Assembly (NCBI GenBank): GCA_000621185.1
Contig: KK211221.1
Coordinates: forward strand, 763,347 to 827,346
Reading direction: 5' to 3'
From: Franconibacter pulveris DSM 19144
GTDB taxonomy: Bacteria; Pseudomonadota; Gammaproteobacteria; Enterobacterales; Enterobacteriaceae
Length of the DNA stretch: 64,000 nucleotides
Shown: one piece after another, positions 8,140 to 16,623 of the stretch
Layout: each line of letters starts with the position of its first letter
Position numbering within the stretch: the stretch's first letter is position 1
The notes under the pieces: generated by a model
Database searches by the model: none
Seen by the model: only the letters and a program-made list of their open reading frames with translations
Told to the model about the DNA's origin: nothing
Position numbers and translations under genes: made by a program

Positions 8140-9006
8140 ATGCTGATAAAAGGTGTAGTACGGCTGCTGGCCGCCGCCGCGTTAGGGAGCGCCACGCTCA
8201 GCCACGCCGTCGATTTATCACAGCTGACCGCCGCCGCGCAGCAGGAAGAGAAAACGCTCAACGCCCGTATCGGCGTTGCGGTGCTGGACACCGCCACCGG
8301 CAAAACCGCCAGCTACCGGGGCGATGAACGCTTCCCGTTGAACAGCACCCATAAGGCGCTGCTGTGCGGCGCGCTGCTAAAGCAGGCGGACGAGAAAAAA
8401 GTCAGCCTCACCGAGGCGGTACGATTCGATAAATCCCGGCTGGTGGAATACTCGCCGGTGACCGAAAAGCACACCGCCCCGCAATCCATGAACTGGCTGC
8501 AACTGTGCAGCGCGGCAGTCAGCTACAGCGACAACACCGCCGCCAACCTCATCAGCCAGAAAGTGGGCGGGCCGCAGGGCGTCAACGCGTTTTTACGCGC
8601 CAACGGCGACAAGACAACGCGCCTTGACCGCGTTGAGCCGGCGCTGAACGAAGCCCGACCCGGCGACGAGCGCGACACCACCACCCCGCAAGCGATAAGC
8701 CGGACGCTGCAAACGCTGCTGCTTGGCGATGCGCTGTCCGAAGCGTCGCGTAAACAGCTCACCCGCTGGATGATCGACGATAAAGTCGCCGACGCGCTGC
8801 TGCGCCAATCGCTGCCAAAGGGCTGGACGATCGCCGATAAAACTGGCGCAGGCGGCTACGGCTCGCGCTCGATTATCAGCATGGTCTGGCCGGAAAAAGG
8901 CACGCCGCTGGTGGTCGCCATTTATATCACCCAAACTGACGCTTCGCTCTCGCAGAGCAACGCCGCCATCGCCCGCCTCGGCCACGTCATTTTCCAGCAA
9001 CATTAA
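8140..9006 (+). CDS. bla: Class A beta-lactamase
   Basis: A 288-residue exported serine beta-lactamase with signal peptide ending ...LSHA. All class A motifs are present: STHK (S70/K73), YSDN (S130), EPALNE (E166/N170) and KTG followed by AGGYGSR (K234 loop). Cysteines in ALLCGAL and LQLCSAA match the C77-C123 pair of TEM/SHV types. C69 and C238, the pair that marks carbapenemases such as KPC, are absent. The gene hydrolyses beta-lactams in the periplasm; spectrum cannot be read from sequence alone. No AmpR-like regulator or mobile element is adjacent and base composition matches its neighbours, so it looks like a resident chromosomal gene. AAAGGA precedes the ATG. Confidence 0.93.
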   Translation: MLIKGVVRLLAAAALGSATLSHAVDLSQLTAAAQQEEKTLNARIGVAVLDTATGKTASYRGDERFPLNSTHKALLCGALLKQADEKKVSLTEAVRFDKSRLVEYSPVTEKHTAPQSMNWLQLCSAAVSYSDNTAANLISQKVGGPQGVNAFLRANGDKTTRLDRVEPALNEARPGDERDTTTPQAISRTLQTLLLGDALSEASRKQLTRWMIDDKVADALLRQSLPKGWTIADKTGAGGYGSRSIISMVWPEKGTPLVVAIYITQTDASLSQSNAAIARLGHVIFQQH

Positions 9007-9064
9007 GGCCTTTGCGGGCCTGTTGCCGCCGCTCAGCGCACCGCCCAGCAGAACCGGGGCCTCT

Positions 9065-9484
9065 TTAATAGTCGGTGCGCTTAATCAGGGTGGTGTGGTT
9101 TTCGCCATCCTGCCGCGCAATGTTGAATTCATCCACGCTCAGCAGAATAAGCATCACGCCCCGGCCGCTTTCCAGATCCATTTCGCTGTCGCTGCCGATT
9201 TTGTTCCACGCCCTCTGGATGGCGCCTTCCGGCATCGGCGCGCCGCGGTCGGTAAACTCTACGCGCACTTCGTCAGGCTGGCGCTCGAAAGACACACTAA
9301 AAACGCAGTCGCTCTGCTCGTTCAGCGCGTGACGAATGATGTTCGCCGCCGCTTCGCACACGGCGAGATCGAGCGCATAGCGCCACGCGTCGTCCACCGG
9401 TAAAGGCGCCATGTGTTGCGCTAACCACTGCGCGATGTCGGGCAGCGCGCTTAAGGCTGCCGGAAACGTCACAGAACCGTTCAT
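9065..9484 (-). CDS. RsbW/SpoIIAB-like anti-sigma type serine kinase
   Basis: 139 residues forming one GHKL ATPase domain: N-box CEAAANIIRHAL, G1 box DRGAPM and G2 box SGRGVMLI. This is the fold of RsbW/SpoIIAB/RsbT proteins, which phosphorylate a STAS partner on serine and sequester a target when the partner is phosphorylated. It is the last gene of a five-gene operon, 4 bp after the STAS gene and downstream of a PP2C phosphatase. This is the classic partner-switching trio. No sigma factor gene is in the window, so its client is unknown; it may be another regulator or an enzyme of the polysaccharide locus. Confidence 0.88.
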   Translation of the reverse strand: MNGSVTFPAALSALPDIAQWLAQHMAPLPVDDAWRYALDLAVCEAAANIIRHALNEQSDCVFSVSFERQPDEVRVEFTDRGAPMPEGAIQRAWNKIGSDSEMDLESGRGVMLILLSVDEFNIARQDGENHTTLIKRTDY

Positions 9485-9488
9485 AACG

Positions 9489-9827
9489 TTACGGGTTAAA
9501 ACGGGACAGCGCCGAGGCGCGGTCGGGGCTGATGGTAAATATCCGGTCCATTCTGGTCAGCGCGAACATATTTTTAATACCGGGATTCAGCGCGCAGACC
9601 ACCAGTTCGCCTTTGCCGTTCATCATCTTGAGCAGCGAAACCAGCGTGCCGAGGCAGCTGCTGTCGATAAAGTCGACCCGGGTAAAGTCGATAATCACCG
9701 ATTTCGGCTCCGCGTTGATTTCCCGCGCAACGCCATCCCGAAACGCGGCGGAAACCGAGGCGTCAAGGCGTCTTACCGCCGGCGTCAACACGTTGACGGC
9801 GGGGTGGCGTTCGATTTCGATATTCAT
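9489..9827 (-). CDS. STAS domain anti-anti-sigma-like protein
   Basis: 112 residues, a single STAS domain as in SpoIIAA/RsbV. The phosphoacceptor region is DFIDSSCLG, with S57 in the usual position. It would be phosphorylated by the RsbW-like kinase encoded next and dephosphorylated by the PP2C phosphatase encoded just upstream, whose stop codon it overlaps (ATGA). In known systems the unphosphorylated form binds the kinase and frees its client. Confidence 0.9.
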   Translation of the reverse strand: MNIEIERHPAVNVLTPAVRRLDASVSAAFRDGVAREINAEPKSVIIDFTRVDFIDSSCLGTLVSLLKMMNGKGELVVCALNPGIKNMFALTRMDRIFTISPDRASALSRFNP

Positions 9828-11029
9828 TGGGCAACTCCTCTGCGTTCAATAATCAGCAATGACACATCGTCAGTCATCGTTCCGCTGTGGCGGCCCGCGT
9901 CGCTGCGCCAGTGGACCAGCTGCTCGCCAAAGCGCGGCAACAGCGCTTCTACCGTAAATCCGGCATGCTGCTGCAGCCACGCTTGCAGCCGGGCCTGGCC
10001 AAACTGCTCGCCCGCCGGGTTTTCACATTCGGTAATGCCGTCGCTGAACAGGCATAGCCGTTCGCCCTCATTGAGGGTAAAGGCGGTATCCTCCCACGCC
10101 AGGTGCGAAAACAGCCCCACCGGTGCGCCGCCGTTGCCGGTCTCTTTTGCTTCGCCGGTCGGGGTCACGATAAAGGGGGTCGGATGCCCCGCCTGACACA
10201 ACCGCCCTTCCCCGCTGCGCAGGTCGATGACGCCGTAAATCATGGTGAAATAGCTGACGATGTCCGGCTCTTCGCTACAGAACCTCTCGTTCAGCATGCG
10301 CACCACTTCCGCAGGCGACGTCACGCCGCCCTGCTCGTCAAACAAGAAACGCTCCACCACGCGCCCGTGTAAAAATTGCCGTGCCACAGCGAGGGACATC
10401 ATCGCCGCGCCAACGCCATGCCCCGCCACGTCGACAAAATAGAACCCCAGATGGTTATCGAGCGCAAACACGTTAAAGATATCGCCCGACACCCAGGCGG
10501 AGGGCAAAAACAGCCAGTCGGCGAAATAGTCCTGATAGCGCAGCCGGTGCGACGGCAGCACCGACTGCTGCAGCCGCGCGGCAGCCTGTAAATCTTGCTC
10601 TATCTGCCCTAACGCTTCGCTTAACCGCGTGTTATGCGCGGCCAGGCTTGCTTCAAGCTCAAGAATGCGGATGCCCGCGTGCAGCCGCGCCCGCAGTTCG
10701 CTCTGGTTCACCGGCTTGCTGAGAAAATCGTCGGCGCCCGCGTCAAAGCCTTCGGTGAGATCGTCGGCGCTCTCGCGGGCGGTGAGCAAAATGATGTAAA
10801 CATAGTGGCCAAATTGCCGCTCGCGAATGGCGCGACAAAGCGTCAGCCCGTCCATCACCGGCATCTCCCAATCGCTGATGACCATGTTGACGGCGGTCTG
10901 CGCGAGGATGTTCAGCGCCGCTTCGCCATTCTCCGCCTCGCTGACCTGATAGCCCCATTGCGCCAGCATTTTCGCCAGCAGGCGACGGTAGACCAGCGAG
11001 TCATCCACAATCAGTACATGTTGCGACAT
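9824..11029 (-). CDS. Response regulator with PP2C/RsbU-type phosphatase output
   Basis: 401 residues. An N-terminal receiver domain (LIVDDSLVYRRLL; phosphoacceptor D in ISDWEMPVMDG; K in LSKPVNQ) is followed by a short coiled linker (residues about 125-155). A SpoIIE/RsbU-type PP2C domain follows with VSGDIFNVF, DVAGHGVGAAMM, LFSDGITEC and a terminal DDVSLLII. Such proteins dephosphorylate a STAS protein when the receiver is phosphorylated. The sister operon encodes a hybrid kinase with an HPt domain, a plausible phosphate donor. AAGGAG precedes the start; the stop overlaps the STAS start. Confidence 0.92.
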   Translation of the reverse strand: MSQHVLIVDDSLVYRRLLAKMLAQWGYQVSEAENGEAALNILAQTAVNMVISDWEMPVMDGLTLCRAIRERQFGHYVYIILLTARESADDLTEGFDAGADDFLSKPVNQSELRARLHAGIRILELEASLAAHNTRLSEALGQIEQDLQAAARLQQSVLPSHRLRYQDYFADWLFLPSAWVSGDIFNVFALDNHLGFYFVDVAGHGVGAAMMSLAVARQFLHGRVVERFLFDEQGGVTSPAEVVRMLNERFCSEEPDIVSYFTMIYGVIDLRSGEGRLCQAGHPTPFIVTPTGEAKETGNGGAPVGLFSHLAWEDTAFTLNEGERLCLFSDGITECENPAGEQFGQARLQAWLQQHAGFTVEALLPRFGEQLVHWRSDAGRHSGTMTDDVSLLIIERRGVAQ

Positions 11030-11038
11030 CGCAGCTCC

Positions 11039-11944
11039 TTAAAGCGGTAAATACCAGATAAGGCTGACCGTGCCTTCGCGGAATTTGGCGTTGCCATTCT
11101 GATGGCCCGGAAAGCGCGTGCCGGCATAATTGGCGTATTGAACAGAGAACGAACCGGGCGTATAGCCCGCGTAGCCGAAGCTGTAGCTGTAGTCGCCGTT
11201 CCAGGGCTGTTGCTGGCTGCGGTCGGGATACCAGAAGGCGGTGGCGCGAATAAAAAAGTGCTGCTTAAAGGTGTAGCCGCAGCCGCCCAGCAAGACGTTT
11301 TTATTTTTCTTCAGGCCGTTGCTTTCAACGTCATAGTAGCGAGGCACCCAGCTGTAGCCCGCCTGGCAGATAAGGGAATCGCCTTTGTTAATCAGCAGAT
11401 GCTTTTCCAGCGGCTTCGGCAGCGAAAATTTATAAGCAAGCGTAACCGCGCCCTGCTCAAAGTAAGTGCGCCTGTCGTTGCCGGAAGGCCAGAAGTGGTT
11501 ATCGCCATAGTTGCTGTAAACCAGGCTTACCGTGTTGGCGTGCCAGTCGTCATAGCCGAAGCTGTAGCGAAAATCCGTGGTGTAGCGGCTGGTATCGGTG
11601 ACCGGCATGCGCGTGGTGATATTGGCGAACCAGTAGCTGTAAGGCGAGTATTGCAGGCTCAGGTTCAGGGTCTGATTGATCTTCTTTTTCTGTTCGGCGC
11701 TGTGTGAGCTGTTCGGAATCGTTATCCACTGCTCTTTCAGGCCGGAACTGAAGCTTAACGCGCCGGAAAACGGCTTATCATTGCCGGAAAAAAGCCGTCC
11801 CCAGCGGCTGGTGAAGACCCCCGCCTGCACCGGCTCGCCCTGGCTGTCCCGCAGGGTTTCGTCATGGTTTGTCTGCGTTTGCGCCGCAAACGCGGCGGGC
11901 GTCGCACTCAGCAAAACGCCTGCCAGCAAGACCTTTTCCCGCAT
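11039..11944 (-). CDS. Predicted outer-membrane beta-barrel protein
   Basis: 301 residues with a signal peptide (VLLAGVLLSATPAAFA). The rest is rich in aromatic residues and alternating polar/apolar strands (SLQYSPYSYWFANITTRM, DFRYSFGYDDWHANTVSLVY, FGYAGYTPGSFSVQYANY), as in small outer-membrane barrels. It ends in WYLPL rather than the usual terminal Phe. I cannot assign it to a named family. Its place between an OpgC-like acyltransferase and the partner-switching genes suggests a role in export, modification or anchoring of the polymer made by the divergent operon. The spacing on both sides is about 10 bp. Confidence 0.75.
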   Translation of the reverse strand: MREKVLLAGVLLSATPAAFAAQTQTNHDETLRDSQGEPVQAGVFTSRWGRLFSGNDKPFSGALSFSSGLKEQWITIPNSSHSAEQKKKINQTLNLSLQYSPYSYWFANITTRMPVTDTSRYTTDFRYSFGYDDWHANTVSLVYSNYGDNHFWPSGNDRRTYFEQGAVTLAYKFSLPKPLEKHLLINKGDSLICQAGYSWVPRYYDVESNGLKKNKNVLLGGCGYTFKQHFFIRATAFWYPDRSQQQPWNGDYSYSFGYAGYTPGSFSVQYANYAGTRFPGHQNGNAKFREGTVSLIWYLPL

Positions 11945-11955
11945 CCTCTTTTCCC

Positions 11956-13179
11956 TCAGTTGGGTATCCAGCGCGCGCCGACGTCATATTTCGCCATTAA
12001 CCACAGCACGCCCAGCGCCACAGCGTGTACCAGGGTGTTGGTGAACCAGGCTTCGCGCCATAAATCAAAAGTGACCACCTGGCTTACCGCCAGCACCACG
12101 TACACATGCAAAATAAAGGTATAAAGCGAATGCTGCCCCAGCGGGATAAAGAACCAGCCGGCAGCGCGCCAGAGCGGCGTCCAGCAATAAGTGAGCAGTA
12201 AATAGACCGCCACCATCAGGCTGATGTCGTTCAGCACCCGCACCGGGCCAAGGCCGTTTTTCGCAGCCCAGGTGTGGTAAAACGCGTTGAAATCCGCAGG
12301 CGAAATAACGTGCATCAGCAAAGCGGGCGGCATAAACGGGTTGGTGTGGTTTTGCGCCACAAACGCGAGCGCCAGCGCGATAACCACCAGCACGCCCACC
12401 GTGATTTTGCCCGGCGGGGTGCGGGCAAGCGAGAGCAGCTCCTGCTTGTACCAGCCGCAGGTCATGCCGATAACGTAGATAAACTGCCAGGCGAGCAGCG
12501 GAAAGGCGAACTCAAACTCTGAAACGGTGACGCGCACCGGCAAGCGTTGCCAGAGACAATAGACCGCCAGCGACCCGGCGAGCAGCCAGGCCGCTTTGCG
12601 CTTAATCAATAGCCATAAAAAGAGCGGGCTGACCAACAGCAGGCAAATATAGAGCCCCAGAATTTGCGTCTGGTGCGGGCCGATTTGCAAATAGAGCACG
12701 ATGTTAAACCACGTCTCTTTAATTTGCGGCGTGGTGGGAAAAAGCGCCCAGGCGGTGCCGGAATAACGATCGGTAAAATGCGTTACCTCAAAAGTATTAA
12801 TAAACGGCAGGTACGATAACAGATAAATAGAAAGTATGATGATGATATTTACCTGATATATTTTCCACGCCCGCTGCCAGAGCCCCCAGGATACCGTCAA
12901 TAAATATGCTTTTTGCAAACGCTGGCGGTTTAGCATTCCCAACATAAAACCTGAAAGAATGACAAATCCTTCCGCCCCGGTGGTTAAACCAAAACGCTCC
13001 CAGGTAAATATATTAAATACCGACATCACCTCGGTATGCGCCACCACCATCATCACCAGCGCGATGCCGCGCATAAAATCGATGCGCAAATCGCGTTTAT
13101 CCGCCAGAGAATAACGCCAGGCCGCTGATTTCATCAGCCTTTCTTTCGCAGGCGAAGGTGCAGTCTGGCTTATGGACAT
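11956..13179 (-). CDS. OpgC-like membrane acyltransferase
   Basis: 407 residues with about ten transmembrane helices. The cytoplasmic N-terminus runs into DLRIDFMRGIALVMMVVAHTE, the OpgC/acyltransferase-3 type opening. GAEGFVILSGFMLGML and LGQHSLYTFILHVYVVLA are further family landmarks. OpgC of E. coli adds succinyl groups to osmoregulated periplasmic glucans. Here the gene leads an operon divergent from a polymer-forming GT2, so it probably decorates that polymer with acyl groups. The opgG/opgH genes are not nearby. Confidence 0.85.
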   Translation of the reverse strand: MSISQTAPSPAKERLMKSAAWRYSLADKRDLRIDFMRGIALVMMVVAHTEVMSVFNIFTWERFGLTTGAEGFVILSGFMLGMLNRQRLQKAYLLTVSWGLWQRAWKIYQVNIIIILSIYLLSYLPFINTFEVTHFTDRYSGTAWALFPTTPQIKETWFNIVLYLQIGPHQTQILGLYICLLLVSPLFLWLLIKRKAAWLLAGSLAVYCLWQRLPVRVTVSEFEFAFPLLAWQFIYVIGMTCGWYKQELLSLARTPPGKITVGVLVVIALALAFVAQNHTNPFMPPALLMHVISPADFNAFYHTWAAKNGLGPVRVLNDISLMVAVYLLLTYCWTPLWRAAGWFFIPLGQHSLYTFILHVYVVLAVSQVVTFDLWREAWFTNTLVHAVALGVLWLMAKYDVGARWIPN

Positions 13180-13477
13180 GGCGATCAGCAGGCCTCAAAA
13201 AAACGATGCGGGATATAATTTAATAGCTTAGTTCGCTTTTAACGGCAAAATTCGCGCTGTTTTAAAAAGAGAAAATATATCCTTTAGCAATACTAATCAT
13301 AAAATAAAGCAGAACTGAAGATTCAAATTCATTAGCGTTTCTGGAAAGTTAACGGCGGCCATCTACACTCACTATTAGGTTTATTTTCATCAGGTTTATT
13401 AAACACGGACAGGCTGATCATTTGCTTTGGCAAATTATTTCTCCATGAATTATTAAAACATCAGGACACCGGTTGCT
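13180..13477. promoter_or_regulatory. AT-rich divergent promoter region of the polysaccharide locus
   Basis: 298 bp without genes between the OpgC-like and GT2 genes. It is much more AT-rich than the flanking genes, with several A/T runs. AGGTTTATT occurs twice as a direct repeat (13377-13385 and 13392-13400), 15 bp apart and about 80 bp before the GT2 start. Both operons must be initiated here. The AT content makes H-NS binding plausible, and the repeat is a candidate activator site; neither is shown. Confidence 0.5.
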
Positions 13478-15292
13478 ATGGGGTTTTATTTCTCGCGATT
13501 TGAATCACGCTTGCCGCCTGAACCATTGCAAACGCCGCGCTGGGTGAAAATCGCCTGGCAAATACTCGCGGTGGCCGGGCTTATTCTTGGCGCTAACTAT
13601 ATTCGCTGGCGCTGGATGTCCTCGTTGAATATGGACGCCCTCTGGTACGCCATTCCGCTGGCGCTGGCGGAAACCCTCGCCTGGATTGGCACGCTGCTTT
13701 TTACCATCAACCTGTGGAAAGAGGTCGACCCGCCGCAGCTCGCGCCGCCCGCCGATATCAACGAGTGCCTCGCGAAGCAGGACCATACCGAGCCGCGCCC
13801 GGTGAAGGTTGATCTCTTTATCGCCACCTACTCCGAAGATGTGGAGCTGGTGCGGCTCTCCATTCGCGACGCGCTGAAAATGGCTTACCCCTTTCCGCTG
13901 GATTACCGCATACACGTGCTGGATGACGGCCGCCGGCCGGAGATGAAAGCGGTCTGCGACGAAGAGGGGGTGAATTACATTACCCGGCAAACCAACATCG
14001 GCTACAAGGCGGGCAACCTGCGAAACGGCCTGGAGCAGACCGATGGCGATTTTCTGGTTATCTGCGACGCCGACACCCGCGTCTTTCCTACCCTGCTCAG
14101 CCATACGCTGGGCTACTTCCGCGACCCGGATGTCGCCTGGGTGCAGACGCCGCAGTGGTTCTTCGACCTGCCGGAAGGCGAACGCCTGCCGCGCTGGCTG
14201 GCCCGCCGGACGGGCAAACCAGGCTACGCGCTGGGCTGGACGCTGGAGAAAATCGTCGGCCCCGTCACGCTCGGACGCGACCCGTTTTTTAACGATCCGC
14301 GTATGTTCTATGACGTCATCCTGCGCCGCCGCAACTGGGCGAACGCCGCCTTCTGCTGCGGCGCGGCCTCTGTCCACCGTCGCGAGGCGGTAATGCAGGC
14401 GGCGCTCAGAAGCTATGTGTGGAACGTTGAAGAGGAGATTGAGCGCCACACCCGCGACATTCAGGACCCGGCGATGCGCGAAGCGCTGCAGGAGGCCATG
14501 CGCCCGCACGTGGCGTTTGACACCGAGCTGACGCCCTATAAATTTCACGTTTCGGAAGATATTTATACCTCCATCGTGCTGCACGGCGATGACGCCCGCC
14601 GCTGGCGCTCGGTCATGCACCCGCGCATTGAATCGAAGATGCTCTCGCCGCAGGATATGCTGACCTGGATAATCCAGCGCTTCAAATATGCCGCAGGCTC
14701 GCTGGATATTCTGTTTCACGACAACATCTTCAGCCGCCGCCGTTTTAAGCTTTCGCTGCCGCAAACGCTGATGTACGGCACCACCTTCTGGTCCTATCTC
14801 GCCTGCGTCTGGAACACGGTGTTTCTGATCTCGCCGATCGTCTACCTCTTTACCGGGATCCCGCCGGTTTCCGCCTGGTCTACGCCGTTTTACCTTCACT
14901 TTCTGCCCTTTTTTATTGTTTCCGAACTGGCGTTCATGTTTGGCACGTGGGGGATCTCCGCCTGGGATGGGCGCGCCTCGTATCTGGCTTTTTTCTCCAT
15001 GAACCTGCGGGCGTTGAACACGGTGCTTAAGGGCGAGCAGATCAAGTTCCACGTGACGCCGAAAGAGCGGCAGACCGGACGGTTTCTCTACCTGGTGAAG
15101 CCGCAAATCGTCATCGTGGCGCTGACGCTCGCCGGGCTTATCTGGGGCGGCATTCAGGTGGCGCGCGGCCAGGTGGATGACCCGTCGGGCTATGTGATTA
15201 ACATCTTCTGGGGTGCGGTGAATATCGCCGCCATGCTGCCGCTTATTCTCGCGGCGATGTGGACGCCCGCCGACGAGGAGGCGTCGTCATGA
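13478..15292 (+). CDS. Cellulose-synthase-like family 2 glycosyltransferase (no PilZ)
   Basis: 604 residues. Two N-terminal membrane helices (about 27-42 and 57-77) precede a cytoplasmic GT2 domain, followed by several C-terminal helices (from about 435). Catalytic landmarks of processive beta-glycosyltransferases are present: DDG (149-151), DAD (197-199), TPQ (224-226), SED (359-361, TED-like) and QRFKYAAG (400-407, a QxxRW variant). It should polymerise a sugar nucleotide and extrude the chain. Unlike BcsA it ends after the membrane segment and has no PilZ domain, so c-di-GMP cannot act on it in the BcsA manner. The next gene overlaps its stop codon. The sugar used cannot be read from sequence. 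Confidence 0.88.
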   Translation: MGFYFSRFESRLPPEPLQTPRWVKIAWQILAVAGLILGANYIRWRWMSSLNMDALWYAIPLALAETLAWIGTLLFTINLWKEVDPPQLAPPADINECLAKQDHTEPRPVKVDLFIATYSEDVELVRLSIRDALKMAYPFPLDYRIHVLDDGRRPEMKAVCDEEGVNYITRQTNIGYKAGNLRNGLEQTDGDFLVICDADTRVFPTLLSHTLGYFRDPDVAWVQTPQWFFDLPEGERLPRWLARRTGKPGYALGWTLEKIVGPVTLGRDPFFNDPRMFYDVILRRRNWANAAFCCGAASVHRREAVMQAALRSYVWNVEEEIERHTRDIQDPAMREALQEAMRPHVAFDTELTPYKFHVSEDIYTSIVLHGDDARRWRSVMHPRIESKMLSPQDMLTWIIQRFKYAAGSLDILFHDNIFSRRRFKLSLPQTLMYGTTFWSYLACVWNTVFLISPIVYLFTGIPPVSAWSTPFYLHFLPFFIVSELAFMFGTWGISAWDGRASYLAFFSMNLRALNTVLKGEQIKFHVTPKERQTGRFLYLVKPQIVIVALTLAGLIWGGIQVARGQVDDPSGYVINIFWGAVNIAAMLPLILAAMWTPADEEASS

Positions 15293-16623
15293 AAACCGGG
15301 GAGGCGCTGCTGAGCGCCCGCAGCTACATCACCATCCTGCTCGGCTTTTTGCTCGGCTTCGCCATTGTGGTCTGGGTGGAGCGGCAGATGCCGACCCGCG
15401 TGGAGAGCAGCGCGGGCATGACGCTGAGCGAAAATTTCCCGCCGCTGCCGGCGCCGCGCGAGCTGACCTTCAACGAAGCGGTCTGGGCGCGGGTCGCCTG
15501 GCAATACTTCGTCAACAACACGCAGCCCAATGGCCTCGCCAACGCCCATGACGGCGCACCCTGGCTGAACCTCTGGAGCACCGGCAGCTACCTGTTCGCC
15601 GCGCTCGCCGCCCGCCAGCTTGATGTCATCACGCAGGCGGAGTTTGACGAACGCATTACCGCCGCGCTGTTCGCGCTGGGCCAGCTGCCGCTGAACGCGC
15701 AGGGCCTGCCCGCCGCCTATTACCACGCCGACACGCTCACGATCCTCGGCAAGCCCGACAGCTCCGCCATCGGCATGGGCCGCCTGCTGATGGCGCTGGA
15801 AACGCTGCTCTGGCGCTATCCGGGCCATGCGGCGGAGGTACGGGATCTCTTCAGCCAGTGGCAAACCGGCGCGCTCATCACCACCGGCGCAACCACCCGC
15901 GACTCCCTGCCGGTGCGCCACTGGACGCTGGCGACGGACGAACCGCGCAACAGCTTTGGCTACCGGCTTTACGCCAGCCACACGCTGCGGCTTATCGACA
16001 GCGCGGCGGGGCTTGCCGTCACCAACCCGCCCGAAGGCCAGCAGATGATGGATATCGACGGCATCATGGTGCCGGACGAGGGGCTGCGCACGCCGTGGGG
16101 GCGGCAGCCGTCGCTGGTGAGCCTGCCTTATCTGCTTACCGGCCTTGAGCGCGGGTTTGACGCGCAGAGCGGTGAAATCGCCTGGCGCATTATGCAAATT
16201 CAGCAGCGCCGCCACAGCCTGCGGGTGCGTAAGCCGCCCATCAGCACCGATTACGCCGAGCCGGCGCCCGATTACACGCGCGATCGGCCCAATCAGCCGC
16301 CGGTTAACGAGCCACTGCTAAGCGACATGCCGCCGGAGCAGCGCGCCATCACCTCAACCCGCTCCGCCTTCGCCTGGTATGCGCTGTTTCGCAACGACTG
16401 GAGCGAGGCGCTGCGCCAGCAGGTGCAGGCGCTGCAGGTCCCGGGCAAAGGCTGGCAGCGCGGGCTGAACCTGAATAACAGCACAAATAACGTCATTGAT
16501 GCGGATACGAACGCGGTGGTGCTGGAGAGCCTCTCCTTCATCGCGCATGGCCAACTGCTGTGCCTGGCCTGCCTGAACGATACCCCGCCCCGCCCCTCTT
16601 CTCTTGCAGGAGCTACGCCATGA
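15289..16623 (+). CDS. DUF3131 protein, paralogue 1
   Basis: 444 residues, started at the ATG that overlaps the GT2 stop (ATGA) behind GAGGAGG. One N-terminal membrane anchor (residues 12-29), then a periplasmic domain. The family signature WQYFVNNTQPNGLAN is at residues 71-85, followed by LWSTGSYLFAALAARQL. A Pro-rich linker occupies roughly residues 310-350. The function of DUF3131 is not established. The fold is thought to resemble alpha/alpha toroid glycoside-active enzymes, and the link to a GT2 suggests work on the nascent polymer. It is one of three tandem paralogues. Confidence 0.8.
   Translation: MKTGEALLSARSYITILLGFLLGFAIVVWVERQMPTRVESSAGMTLSENFPPLPAPRELTFNEAVWARVAWQYFVNNTQPNGLANAHDGAPWLNLWSTGSYLFAALAARQLDVITQAEFDERITAALFALGQLPLNAQGLPAAYYHADTLTILGKPDSSAIGMGRLLMALETLLWRYPGHAAEVRDLFSQWQTGALITTGATTRDSLPVRHWTLATDEPRNSFGYRLYASHTLRLIDSAAGLAVTNPPEGQQMMDIDGIMVPDEGLRTPWGRQPSLVSLPYLLTGLERGFDAQSGEIAWRIMQIQQRRHSLRVRKPPISTDYAEPAPDYTRDRPNQPPVNEPLLSDMPPEQRAITSTRSAFAWYALFRNDWSEALRQQVQALQVPGKGWQRGLNLNNSTNNVIDADTNAVVLESLSFIAHGQLLCLACLNDTPPRPSSLAGATP

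Noticed and set aside
13478-15292. Annotation of the GT2 gene as bcsA in a cellulose operon
   Set aside because: No PilZ domain, and no bcsB, bcsZ or bcsC is nearby; the DUF3131 and GH2 partners point to another polymer.
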